From contig NZ_FRCM01000003.1 of assembly GCF_900142915.1 (NCBI RefSeq), positions 680,273-744,272 on the forward strand: DNA of 64,000 nt. The letters are read 5' to 3'. Below the pieces are notes generated by a model. The model was not told where the DNA came from, ran no database searches, and saw only the letters and a program-made list of their open reading frames with translations. Shown one piece after another: positions 8,046 to 15,951 of this stretch (the first letter of the stretch is position 1; each line of letters opens with the position of its first letter). The translations under genes were made by a program, and so were the position numbers. This DNA comes from Mucilaginibacter sp. OK098 (lineage in GTDB: Bacteria; Bacteroidota; Bacteroidia; Sphingobacteriales; Sphingobacteriaceae).

Positions 8046-8714
8046 ATGAGCCCAACCCTTATAACACGCAAATCATTAGCCGATGAAGTGGCTGCCAAAT
8101 TACAGGAACGCATACTTAAAGGAACCTATAAGATAAATCAGAAGTTGCCGGTTGAAGCAGAATTGATGAAAGCTTTTGGCGTTGGCCGGTCAACCATCAG
8201 AGAAGCCGTTAAAATTTTAGTGAATTCGGGCTTTCTGCGGGTTCAGCAGGGAATAGGCACTTTTGTTGAGGATAGCTCTGGCATAAACGAGCCGCTCGGT
8301 CAGCGTTTAAAACGGGCCTCAGCAAAAAACATTGATGAGGTGCGCGAGATCCTGGAAATGAAAATTGCCGAGAAGGCTGCAATGAACCGTACCGGTAATG
8401 ACATTTCAAAACTGGAGCATTTTTTAAAAAGACGAACAAAGGCCGCCCATGATAATTTGATTGAGGATTGTATTGATGCCCATGTTAGCTTTTATATTGC
8501 ACTGGCCGAGGCTTCAAAAAACGATATCCTTGCCGACCTATACAAACAATTTGCCGTGCAACTAAAAAACGACCTGCTGATTGCACATCCGGATACCACT
8601 TTTTTTAAAAACGCGCCGGATAATCACCATAAATTACTTGACAGCGTACTGCGCGAAGACCCCAAAATGGCTTGGTACTGGAGCGCAAAAATTACCGGGC
8701 AAATAATCAAATAA
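8046..8714 (+). CDS. FadR-subfamily GntR transcriptional regulator
   Basis: 222 residues from the ATG at 8046. An upstream in-frame ATG at 7986 lies inside the promoter and is rejected. Residues about 6-72 form the winged helix (SLADEVAAKLQERILKGTY, then GVGRSTIREAVKILVNSGFL, RVQQGIGTFV). The C-terminal half is an all-helical FCD domain (DEVREILEMKIAEKAA; DAHVSFYIALAEAS; NHHKLLDSVL) with Asp/His residues where FCD proteins bind a metal and an organic acid. No transporter or enzyme is adjacent, so the target beyond itself is unknown. A perfect inverted repeat in its promoter suggests autoregulation. Confidence 0.9.
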   Translation: MSPTLITRKSLADEVAAKLQERILKGTYKINQKLPVEAELMKAFGVGRSTIREAVKILVNSGFLRVQQGIGTFVEDSSGINEPLGQRLKRASAKNIDEVREILEMKIAEKAAMNRTGNDISKLEHFLKRRTKAAHDNLIEDCIDAHVSFYIALAEASKNDILADLYKQFAVQLKNDLLIAHPDTTFFKNAPDNHHKLLDSVLREDPKMAWYWSAKITGQIIK

Positions 8715-8740
8715 AGGTTTTATGCCGCTTTCCACAATCA

Positions 8741-8846
8741 CAGGGCGATGCCCAGTGCTATTATATTTCGCCCTTTCAGGGCTTGGTATTTTCATTTTTC
8801 CGGCCCTGAAAGGGCCTAATCCATCAGCGCAGGGCACCGCCCTGCG
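8741..8846. repeat. REP/BIME-like pair of inverted palindromic units
   Basis: Two units face each other. GCCCTTTCAGGGC (about 8770-8782) and GCCCTGAAAGGGC (about 8803-8815) are exact reverse complements. Outside them lie the hairpins CAGGGCGATGCCC and CAGGGCACCGCCCTG. The whole is a symmetric mirror structure between two genes, the arrangement of bacterial interspersed mosaic elements. No RAYT transposase gene is in the window. Confidence 0.65.
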
Positions 8847-8872
8847 ATAATGATAATAACGTGCAGCGTAAT

Positions 8873-9709
8873 TTAAAACAACGAGATCTGCTGCGATTTA
8901 AATTCAACAACCCGGCTTTGTGTAGCTGAAGAAGCAGCAGCCGTGTGCCCGATATAATAAACTTCCGTTTCTGCATATCGCGAAGCCACAATAATATTTA
9001 CGCCATCAGCACAGCTATCAAACAACTCCTGCACCAATTGTGGGTCGTTATTGTTTTTGGATAGGTGTGATAACAACAAATGGGTCATAAACACGGGTTT
9101 ATGGGTTGTAAAAAGCTCAAGGGCCTGCTTGTTTGATAAATGGCCATGTCCCCCGCGGATGCGCCGTTTTAAATGGTAAGGATAGCCGCCCTTATCAAGC
9201 ATTTCATCATCATAATTAGCCTCCAGGAAAGCCGCATGGCACTGACTAAAATGATGGATGAGATTTTCGCAAACAATCCCGATATCAGTAAATACGCCTA
9301 CCTTGATATCACGGCAGGTAATTAAAAAGCTGTGCGGGTTGCTGGCATCATGCTGTTTAGGGAATGCGGTGACATGCAGCCCGCCTATGATAACTGTTTC
9401 AAATGCACCAAAAGAAATAACCAGCTCATTATCCAGCCTTAAGCCACCCCTTTGCAACGTTGGGGGCGTAATATAAACCGGCAGGCGGTATTTTTTGGCG
9501 ATTACCGGAATGCCGTTGATATGGTCGGAATGCTCATGCGATACAAAAATAGCTTTTACTTTTTGCATGGATAGGCCCAGCCGCAGCATGCGTTTTTCCG
9601 TTTCGCGGCAGGAGATCCCGGCATCAATCAATACAGCCTCCTGCTCATTACCCACGTAATAGCAATTACCGTTACTTCCGGAATTTAATGATGCGATGAA
9701 CAGCGACAT
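8873..9709 (-). CDS. MBL-fold metallo-hydrolase (WalJ/YycJ-like)
   Basis: 278 residues. The metal motif HEHSDH is at 58-63, preceded by the LNSGSNGNCYYV start characteristic of the YycJ/WalJ/VicX branch; further ligand regions are FPKQHDASNP, FTDIG and the late MTHLLLSHLSK. WalJ-type proteins are proposed to act in cell-wall/replication coordination or as exonuclease-like hydrolases. No walK/walR is near, so the role here is open. It is monocistronic, and a REP-like element lies beyond its 3' end. Confidence 0.88.
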   Translation of the reverse strand: MSLFIASLNSGSNGNCYYVGNEQEAVLIDAGISCRETEKRMLRLGLSMQKVKAIFVSHEHSDHINGIPVIAKKYRLPVYITPPTLQRGGLRLDNELVISFGAFETVIIGGLHVTAFPKQHDASNPHSFLITCRDIKVGVFTDIGIVCENLIHHFSQCHAAFLEANYDDEMLDKGGYPYHLKRRIRGGHGHLSNKQALELFTTHKPVFMTHLLLSHLSKNNNDPQLVQELFDSCADGVNIIVASRYAETEVYYIGHTAAASSATQSRVVEFKSQQISLF

Positions 9710-9731
9710 ATAATTACAAAGTAACGTGATT

Positions 9732-9958
9732 ATTTCGGATGTCGGATGTTCGATTTCGGAATTATTAAGGTTGAATTAGTGATTGGCTTGACCGCAAATT
9801 GCAGAATTAACGAATTGATTTTGAGCGAACCCATCCATTCCGCCATCTACATTCCGGCTTCCGCACTCAAAAAATCCGAAATTCAACCCATTCCGCAATC
9901 GGCATTCCGACTTCCGCATTGAAACAAATTCCGAAATCGAACATCCGACATCCGAAAT
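9732..9958. repeat. Long inverted repeat with 32-bp perfect arms
   Basis: The arm ATTTCGGATGTCGGATGTTC... (9732-9763) is repeated as an exact reverse complement at 9927-9958. The 163-bp interior is built of related short words (ATTCCG, TTCCGCA, CCGAAATT). It fills the space between two divergent genes and probably contributes to the promoter region of the gene at 9980. Confidence 0.75.
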
Positions 9959-9979
9959 CAAAAATATATCTTTACTCCC

Positions 9980-10627
9980 ATGGACTCACCAATAACTTTA
10001 CCTGTACTTGATGCTGAGGAACTTCGTGTGCTTGGCGTATTAATGGAAAAAAGCAAAACCACGCCCGATTATTACCCCATGACCATTAACAGCCTTACCC
10101 TGGCCTGTAATCAGAAAACGTCGCGCAGGCCGGTTGTTAATTATGATGAGGATACGGTTGCCCAGGCATTAAACACCCTTAAAAGGCGCGGATTAATATC
10201 AACTGCTACAGGCGGCTCTATCCGCAGTGTAAAATACAAGCATAATTTTGCTATTGTATTTCCTGTGTTGCCCGCTGAGGTTGCCATTATTTGCCTGTTA
10301 ATGTTGCGCGGACCACAAACACCGGGGGAAATAAACACCAACTCGGGCCGGATGTATGAGTTTGAATCAATAGAAGAGGTGCAGGAAAAACTGGAAAGGC
10401 TAAGTAGCGCTGAAATGCCGTTTTTAATGCAGCTGCCCCGTCGGCCCGGACAAAAAGAAGTACGGTATGCCCACTTATTATGCGGAATCCCCGAAATAAA
10501 CGATGACGATTTTAATGATGATGCGCCCGCAGGCAAAAGCGGCCTTGAAGCACGCATAGTAAAGCTGGAAACCGAGCTTGCAGAACTAAGGGAAGCTTTT
10601 GATAAGTTGATGAAAGAGTTAAGCTAA
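9980..10627 (+). CDS. YceH-family (DUF480) protein
   Basis: 215 residues, the usual size. The N-terminal LDAEELRVLGVLMEKSKTTP with PMTINSLTLACNQKTSRRPV is the YceH signature: two tandem winged-helix domains, the second starting about EVAIICLLMLRGPQTPGEI. The C-terminus is a short coiled coil (LEARIVKLETELAELREAF). Function is not established in the family; the fold suggests nucleic-acid or regulatory binding. TATCTTTA at 9967-9974 could be a -7 box giving an almost leaderless message. Confidence 0.88.
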   Translation: MDSPITLPVLDAEELRVLGVLMEKSKTTPDYYPMTINSLTLACNQKTSRRPVVNYDEDTVAQALNTLKRRGLISTATGGSIRSVKYKHNFAIVFPVLPAEVAIICLLMLRGPQTPGEINTNSGRMYEFESIEEVQEKLERLSSAEMPFLMQLPRRPGQKEVRYAHLLCGIPEINDDDFNDDAPAGKSGLEARIVKLETELAELREAFDKLMKELS

Positions 10628-10712
10628 AGTTTTAAAACGATCAAATATTATTTATTAGTTAAAACTTTGTGGGCGTATAATTTGTTGCTATTAACACACA
10701 AACTATATACCT

Positions 10713-11300
10713 ATGAAGAAGTTAAGTTATGCGATCATGATCGCACTTGCAGCCTATGCATTGCAGGGTTGTAACACCACTCCAAAAGACGCTAAAGCAA
10801 ACGCCGACAGCTTAAACAAAACCAAGGATACTACCACTAATGCTGCTGCTACAGGCGGCATAGCGGTAACGGCAGATGATGCTAAATTTGCTACGGATGC
10901 CGCTAACGGAGGCCTGGCCGAAGTTGCTTTAGGCAAGCTGGCCCAAACAAAAGCCACCAATGCCCATGTTAAAAGCTTTGCCGACATGATGGTTACAGAC
11001 CATACCAAAGTAAACGATGAGCTTGCGGCTATTGCCAAAACAAAAAACATTACGCTTCCTGCCGCTCCTGATGCCGATCATCAAAAGAAACTGGATGACC
11101 TTTCAAAATTATCAGGTAAAGATTTTGACAAGGCTTATGTTGATGCCATGGTTGACGGGCATAAAAAAACGCTCGATTTAATGCAGATGGCCGCCAAAGA
11201 TTGCAAGGATGCTGACTTAAAAGCATTTGCCGCCAAAACCGCACCTGTTGTACAAACACACCTCGATGCGATCAATAAGATCCACGATAGTATGAAATAA
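10713..11300 (+). CDS. DUF4142 lipoprotein
   Basis: 195 residues. The signal peptide ends in the lipobox LQGC, with the lipidated cysteine at about 20. An Ala/Thr/Lys-rich linker follows. From about 55 there is a helical DUF4142 domain with repeated helix pairs (DAANGGLAEVALGKLAQTKA; AHVKSFADMMVTDHTKVNDEL; DKAYVDAMVDGHKKTLDLM), a ferritin-like four-helix fold. DUF4142 proteins are common periplasmic/outer-membrane lipoproteins of unknown function, often stress-induced. A strong terminator follows, so it is monocistronic. Confidence 0.9.
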   Translation: MKKLSYAIMIALAAYALQGCNTTPKDAKANADSLNKTKDTTTNAAATGGIAVTADDAKFATDAANGGLAEVALGKLAQTKATNAHVKSFADMMVTDHTKVNDELAAIAKTKNITLPAAPDADHQKKLDDLSKLSGKDFDKAYVDAMVDGHKKTLDLMQMAAKDCKDADLKAFAAKTAPVVQTHLDAINKIHDSMK

Positions 11301-11322
11301 TATTAGCGAAACTCGCTGCTGT

Positions 11323-11359
11323 GGGGGAATGGGTATTATACCTGTTCCCCCCTTTTTTT
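11323..11359 (+). terminator. Intrinsic terminator after DUF4142 gene
   Basis: GGGGGAA and TTCCCCC form the outer stem, with GGTA/TACC as an inner stem, followed by seven T. Confidence 0.8.
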
Positions 11360-11454
11360 ACGGCCCCTGGCCAGCAATTTCCACTCATAAACACTGTGAA
11401 CCAAATTGTATCATCTTGTACGGAGTTGTATAACCCTGATAACTTTTGATGTGT

Positions 11455-11462
11455 TATTTTTG
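11455..11462 (+). promoter_or_regulatory. -7 box of candidate small RNA
   Basis: TATTTTTG is an exact TAnnTTTG match. No good TTTG lies 19-21 bp upstream. It would place a start near 11469, just before the structured stretch. Confidence 0.4.
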
Positions 11463-11468
11463 TTATAG

Positions 11469-11608
11469 AGGTTTACAAAAAAGCGCTAGCCGCTTCATAA
11501 GTTTGGTGGGGACACGGATAAGTACAGGGGCACAAAACATACTTAATTAGTGTTATTTCAGCTAATCCCACCGGGCAGGGTTTCTTTAAAAAGAAGCCCT
11601 GTTTTTTT
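11469..11608 (+). ncRNA. Candidate structured small RNA, about 140 nt
   Basis: No gene covers this stretch. From 5' to 3' the sequence folds into: hairpin 1, AAGCG/CGCTT (11481-11495); a closing stem GGTGGG (11505-11510) with CCCACC (11567-11572) that encloses two hairpins, AAGTA/TACTT (11520-11544) and ATTAG/CTAAT (11546-11566), giving a three-way junction; and a strong terminator hairpin CAGGG.../...CCCTG with T-run (11576-11608). A -7 box lies just upstream and another terminator isolates it from the DUF4142 gene. I could not match it to a known class (it lacks 6S, SRP, TPP, cobalamin or c-di-GMP hallmarks). It could instead be a leader/riboswitch for the deformylase gene at 11713. Confidence 0.5.
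11576..11608 (+). terminator. Intrinsic terminator of candidate small RNA
   Basis: CAGGGTTTCTTT pairs with AAGAAGCCCTG (one G-U pair) and is followed by seven T. No CDS lies directly upstream, which points to a short noncoding transcript or an attenuator. Confidence 0.75.
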
Positions 11609-11712
11609 ATGCCCTGTTTTAAGATATTGATTGCTGTTTTTAAATTCCAATATATTTGTTGAAGTGATTGGATGCTTGAAATAGCTTTAGTTCAGAACCA
11701 TCGATATATATT

Positions 11713-12198
11713 ATGAAAACCCTTAACGACCTCCTTTTATTGGGCGATCCCCGTTTATACGAAACCTGCGAAGCTGTTTTAAAAACAGAATTGCCCCTTG
11801 TTAAAAACTGGGTTGCCGATATGGATAACGTAATGAAGGAGATAAGGCTGAAATATAATTTTGGCCGGGCCATTGCCGCGCCGCAGCTGGGCATAATGAA
11901 AAGGCTGATCTATATGAATATTGACCGGCCGGTTATATTTATAAACCCGCAACTAAGCGGCTTAAGCGATGAACTGTTTGAGCTTTGGGATGATTGCATG
12001 AGTTTCCCCAATTTGCTGGTGAAAGTAAAAAGGCATCAGTCATTAACCATAAATTACCTGGATGAGAACTGGGAGCCGCATGATTGGAAAATGGAGGGCG
12101 CCCTGTCTGAACTTTTACAACATGAATATGATCATTTAAACGGCATTCTTTGTACCATGCGGGCTATTGATGAAAGATCTTTCAGGTGGAGGAGCTAA
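11713..12198 (+). CDS. Peptide deformylase-like protein
   Basis: 161 residues. The three deformylase motifs are recognisable: GRAIAAPQLG at 51-60 (motif I), DDCMSFP with C95 (motif II, normally EGCLS), and HEYDH at 137-141 (motif III). The metal ligands Cys95, His137 and His141 are therefore intact, and Glu138 is the catalytic acid. Motif II and the short C-terminus are diverged, so this is likely a secondary paralogue rather than the housekeeping enzyme that removes formyl from nascent proteins. It could also act on other N-acyl substrates. It follows the candidate structured RNA by about 100 bp. Confidence 0.85.
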   Translation: MKTLNDLLLLGDPRLYETCEAVLKTELPLVKNWVADMDNVMKEIRLKYNFGRAIAAPQLGIMKRLIYMNIDRPVIFINPQLSGLSDELFELWDDCMSFPNLLVKVKRHQSLTINYLDENWEPHDWKMEGALSELLQHEYDHLNGILCTMRAIDERSFRWRS

Positions 12199-12262
12199 TT
12201 ATACCTTACTATATTTATTCTATCTTTAACATCCGTACCGGGCAACGCCCTTATAACCAATT

Positions 12263-14254
12263 ATGAAACGTTATTTATTCATCCTTCTTTCTACTACAAT
12301 GCTTACAGCTTTTAAACCCGTTCAAAAAACGGAATCATTTGATAAGTACCTGGTGTATTCCGGGAACGATCTCGGGGTTATTTATTCGCCACTAAAAACG
12401 TTTTTTAAAGTATGGGCTCCAATGGCTTCTGAAGTAAAACTGAGGCTGTATGATGCGGGCAATGGCGGGCAGGCCATTAATACCATCAGCATGGTTAAAA
12501 GTATTGAAGGCACCTGGCAGGCCATCATCAATAAAGATCTTAAAAATAAATACTACACCTTCCAGACCTTGCAGAACGGTAAATGGTTGCTGGAATGCCC
12601 TGATATTTATGCCAAAGCCGTTGGTGTTAACGGTGCGCGCGGTATGGTTGCCGATATGGCATCAACCAACCCGGCTGACTGGCAAAACGATAAGAAACCT
12701 GCGCTTAAAAACTTTACAGATATTGTGCTTTATGAATTGCATATCCGTGATATTTCTATCAGCCCCAATTCAGGGATAAAAAACAAGGGCAAGTTTTTAG
12801 GCCTTGCAGAAACAGGAACAAAAAGTCCGGCTGGCGAAGCAACAGGGCTCGATCATATCAAACAGCTGGGCGTAACGCATGTACACCTGTTGCCCGCTTT
12901 TGATTTTAATTCGGTTGATGAAACAAAGCCGGAAGCCAATAAATACAATTGGGGATATGACCCGTTAAATTACAATGTGCCCGAGGGTAGTTATTCAACC
13001 AACCCTTATGATGGCAATGTGCGGATAAAAGAATTTAAAACGATGGTGCAGGCCTTACATAAAAAAGGATTAAGAGTAATACTTGATGTGGTTTATAACC
13101 ATACCAGCGACACCCAAAACTCAAACTTTAACCAGTTTGCTCCGGGGTATTTTTACAGGCAAAATGCTGATGGCTCTTATTCAAACGCTACGGCCTGTGG
13201 TAACGAGGTAGCGTCAGAAAGGGCTATGGTGCGTAAGTTTATGATCGAGTCGGTGGTGTACTGGGCAAAAGAATATCATCTTGATGGTTTCAGGTTTGAT
13301 TTGATGGGTGTGCATGATATAGAAACCATGAATCAAATTAGTACTGCCTTGCATAAAATTGATCCTACTATTTTTATTTATGGCGAGGGGTGGACAGCCG
13401 GGAACAGCCCGCTGCCGGAAGATCAGCGGGCCGTAAAAAAGAACACCGCCAAACTGAGTGAGATAGCAGTTTTTAGCGATGACATCCGCGATGGCATAAA
13501 AGGCGGCTGGAGCGACCTGAAAGAGAAGGGTTTTGTAAGCGGCGCCGTAGATAAAGCTGAAAGTGTGAAATTTGGCATTGTTGCATCAATCCCAAACCCG
13601 CAGGTTGATTATACTAAAGTAAACTATTCAAAAGCGCCATGGGCGGTCGAACCGTTTCAAACAATTACCTATGTATCCTGCCATGATGATAATACTTTGT
13701 TTGACAGGTTGAAAATTTCAAACCCCACTGCTCCGGAGGCCGACCTGGTAAAAATGGATAAGCTGGCAAATGCAATTGTGCTAACTTCACAAGGCGTTTC
13801 CTTTTTACATGCCGGGGTCGAAATGCTGCGGACCAAACAGGGTATAGCCAATTCATATAATTCGCCCGATTCTATCAACCAGATAGACTGGAGCCGGAAA
13901 ACAAAATATAAGGCCATTTTTGATTATTACAAAGGCCTTATCGCTTTGCGAAAAGATCACCCGGCATTCAGGATGCCATCAACAAAAATGATCCAAAGTA
14001 ATTTAAGATTTATAGATATAGGTGATGCCGGAATAATTGCCTACCAGCTCAGCAACAATGCTAATGGCGATAGCTGGAAAAACATTATAGTTGTGCTGAA
14101 TGGTAATCCATCTGCCAAAACAATTAAAATACCTGCAGGGAAATGGAAACTGGTTGCGGATGAAAATAAAATTGAGGTGAAGGGCATAAAAGATATTTCA
14201 GCGGGAGATATAACGGTGCCTGGTACAGCGGCCTATATTTTATATAGCAATTAG
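12263..14254 (+). CDS. pulA: Type I pullulanase (GH13), exported
   Basis: 663 residues. There is a signal peptide at about 1-18, a CBM48-like N-terminal domain at about 35-125 (TFFKVWAPMASEVKLRLYD), then the GH13 barrel. YNWGYDPLNYNVPEGSYS is the pullulanase-specific signature. The GH13 conserved regions follow: DVVYNH, GFRFDLMGVHD with the nucleophile Asp, YGEGW with the acid/base Glu, and SCHDDNTLFD with the transition-state Asp. It should hydrolyse alpha-1,6 branches in pullulan, starch or glycogen, in the periplasm or outside. It is not in a SusCD locus. The deformylase gene lies 64 bp upstream. Confidence 0.93.
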   Translation: MKRYLFILLSTTMLTAFKPVQKTESFDKYLVYSGNDLGVIYSPLKTFFKVWAPMASEVKLRLYDAGNGGQAINTISMVKSIEGTWQAIINKDLKNKYYTFQTLQNGKWLLECPDIYAKAVGVNGARGMVADMASTNPADWQNDKKPALKNFTDIVLYELHIRDISISPNSGIKNKGKFLGLAETGTKSPAGEATGLDHIKQLGVTHVHLLPAFDFNSVDETKPEANKYNWGYDPLNYNVPEGSYSTNPYDGNVRIKEFKTMVQALHKKGLRVILDVVYNHTSDTQNSNFNQFAPGYFYRQNADGSYSNATACGNEVASERAMVRKFMIESVVYWAKEYHLDGFRFDLMGVHDIETMNQISTALHKIDPTIFIYGEGWTAGNSPLPEDQRAVKKNTAKLSEIAVFSDDIRDGIKGGWSDLKEKGFVSGAVDKAESVKFGIVASIPNPQVDYTKVNYSKAPWAVEPFQTITYVSCHDDNTLFDRLKISNPTAPEADLVKMDKLANAIVLTSQGVSFLHAGVEMLRTKQGIANSYNSPDSINQIDWSRKTKYKAIFDYYKGLIALRKDHPAFRMPSTKMIQSNLRFIDIGDAGIIAYQLSNNANGDSWKNIIVVLNGNPSAKTIKIPAGKWKLVADENKIEVKGIKDISAGDITVPGTAAYILYSN

Positions 14255-14360
14255 AAACCTTAAAAAAAGATCGCCATGCGTATTATCTCTGTAAGCGATT
14301 TAGGAGACAAGGACACGGGAAACACAATACTTTGCATCTTTAATGATTTAAACAAATAGT

Positions 14361-14834
14361 ATGACATCAACAGAAATTATCATTTTAAATTACGAAGAGG
14401 TAAGAAGGCGCAGTATTAAATTATGGACGGGGATTCCCGAAGAGTTTTACAATTGGCAGCCCGACCCAAATGCAATGACCATGATTGAAATGGTGCGCCA
14501 TGTTTTGGAGGGCGAGCATGCGTACCATGAAATTATTGAGCGCAGGGGATCGATAGGTGCCGACTATAAGTCGCCCTGGGAAAACCGGCCTTATACAACC
14601 ATTGCCGATGAAATAGCCTTTGCTCAACCCTATAGGCAACGTTACCTTGAAATGGTCCGATCGTTTTCTGAACAGGATTTGTCGCAAATTGAAATAGTCA
14701 GGGCTACAGCCGGACAAAGGAGAAAACTTGGCGATTACCTGTTAAGGGTTGCCTACCATGAGTCGGTACATGCCGGGAACATAATTTCGTATTTACGAAC
14801 CCTTGATGTTGACAGGCCTAAGATCTGGGATTAA
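14361..14834 (+). CDS. DinB-superfamily protein
   Basis: 157 residues, four-helix DinB/DUF664-like. The first helix begins IIILNYEEVRRRSIKLW; the metal-binding histidines are suggested by MVRHVLEGEHAYHEII and AYHESVHAGNIISYL. It is diverged from the DinB-family protein at 3497. The end overlaps the convergent small gene by 4 bp. Function unknown. Confidence 0.82.
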   Translation: MTSTEIIILNYEEVRRRSIKLWTGIPEEFYNWQPDPNAMTMIEMVRHVLEGEHAYHEIIERRGSIGADYKSPWENRPYTTIADEIAFAQPYRQRYLEMVRSFSEQDLSQIEIVRATAGQRRKLGDYLLRVAYHESVHAGNIISYLRTLDVDRPKIWD

Positions 14835-15025
14835 AGTGCCGCCCTTATTTCACTCATTACAGCAGCATGCGAGCTTACCCGACCGCTTTTTATGTCTGCC
14901 AGGTTTTCCTGGATAGCTTCCTTCAAATCAAGATCACACTGCAATTCAAATAATGCGGTTTGAAGCTGTGTCCTTTCCTTTTTATTTAAATTGGGCAGGT
15001 GGTCAATTATATCGTTGATATTCAT
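14831..15025 (-). CDS. Small antitoxin-like protein, no toxin partner
   Basis: 64 residues from the ATG at 15025 (MNINDIIDHLPNLNKKERT). An upstream in-frame start at 15121 would add a 32-residue, basic, unconvincing extension. The C-terminal pattern KEAIQENLADIKSGRVSSHA resembles the acidic helix and GR-S-H motif of antitoxins from RelE/ParE-type modules. No toxin gene follows: its 3' end overlaps the DinB gene on the other strand. It may be an orphan antitoxin or an unrelated small protein. Confidence 0.5.
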   Translation of the reverse strand: MNINDIIDHLPNLNKKERTQLQTALFELQCDLDLKEAIQENLADIKSGRVSSHAAVMSEIRAAL

Positions 15026-15359
15026 TTTTGTATCGCTTAAATTATTCAGCCGAACATACGATTTTATTTTTATATCCCCCCTTGCCGGGTTAAATTTATT
15101 TCGGTCCGGGTGGTAAGTCAACAGCCTTAAGTCGAAAGTATTAAGTCAAAATTTGTTTTTTTCTGATGAACAAGCCCCTTGTATGCATGCGCGATGTTGG
15201 ATTAGCCGAAACGGGGTTAGGCGGCTCAGATGAAGCCCAGCTCTGAAGTCTTCTTCTTTCAATATTTTCAGGATCGGATAGCAATTAAGTACCCCATTGG
15301 GGACCTTGATGCGCGCTTGCTTTACAGTTATATTTATATCAGTTTAAAGCATAACAGTT

Positions 15360-15863
15360 ATGAAAAAGCTTGTGTTTCTGTTACTCGTCCCTGTTATTTT
15401 CTGGAGTTGCAAAAAAAGCGGCTCTTCAGTAGATACTAAACTAACCGTTGCCCGCCAGTTAGCCGGAAACTGGACAACACCAAATCCCGTTACTTTTTAT
15501 TACAGCAGCGATGGTTGTGGTGGCTATTCCAGGTATAGTTCTTTTAAAATGAAGGTGAACTGGCAGATCACTTCCACCAGCGACAATTCAATAAGCGTTA
15601 CCTGGAGCCTGGTATCAATAGGCGGGCAGACCATTGTAGGCAGTAATTGCGGTTTGGGCGCGCCCCCGATTACCTTTCCGCAGGATTTTGTGGGCATTGT
15701 TACCGGCAGTAAATTTTCAATGGATCAGAACCAGGCACTGCAGGGTGTATTTAATTTTACAACAGATAATATAACCGGAACGATGTCTGAAAAAGACTGC
15801 CTTATTTATTGCAGCGGCTACTCAACAGACCAGAATACCTTTATATTAACCCGGGTAAATTAG
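15360..15863 (+). CDS. Lipoprotein of unknown function
   Basis: 167 residues. The start MKKLVFLLLVPVIFWSCKK is a lipoprotein signal with C17 as the lipidated residue. The mature part is rich in S, T, N and G with alternating strands (KVNWQITSTSDNSISVTWSL), suggesting a small beta-barrel or lipocalin-like domain. Five cysteines follow the lipobox (about 51-150) and could form disulfides. No domain is recognised. It is monocistronic with a terminator at its end. The 235 bp upstream (15122-15359) hold no convincing gene. Confidence 0.7.
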   Translation: MKKLVFLLLVPVIFWSCKKSGSSVDTKLTVARQLAGNWTTPNPVTFYYSSDGCGGYSRYSSFKMKVNWQITSTSDNSISVTWSLVSIGGQTIVGSNCGLGAPPITFPQDFVGIVTGSKFSMDQNQALQGVFNFTTDNITGTMSEKDCLIYCSGYSTDQNTFILTRVN

Positions 15864-15904
15864 CATTTCGTTTTGAGTTGGATAGAAAAACGTTGCAACG
15901 TTTT

Positions 15905-15945
15905 TAAACAGTACGGCCCTTAATGAGGCCGTTTAAAACTGTTGC
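15905..15945. terminator. Bidirectional terminator
   Basis: ACGGCC (15913-15918) pairs with GGCCGT (15927-15932), flanked by AAACAGT and ACTGTT-type outer arms. It lies between convergent stops at 15863 and 15952. Confidence 0.55.
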
Positions 15946-15951
15946 AGCGGG

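Noticed and set aside
11469..11608. 6S RNA, SRP RNA or a known riboswitch (TPP, cobalamin, c-di-GMP)
   Set aside because: The conserved core words of these classes were looked for by eye and are absent; kept as an unassigned candidate.
15173..15253. 26-codon frame starting MNKPLVCMRD
   Set aside because: Too short, no ribosome-binding context beyond a generic A/T stretch, no similarity I can name.
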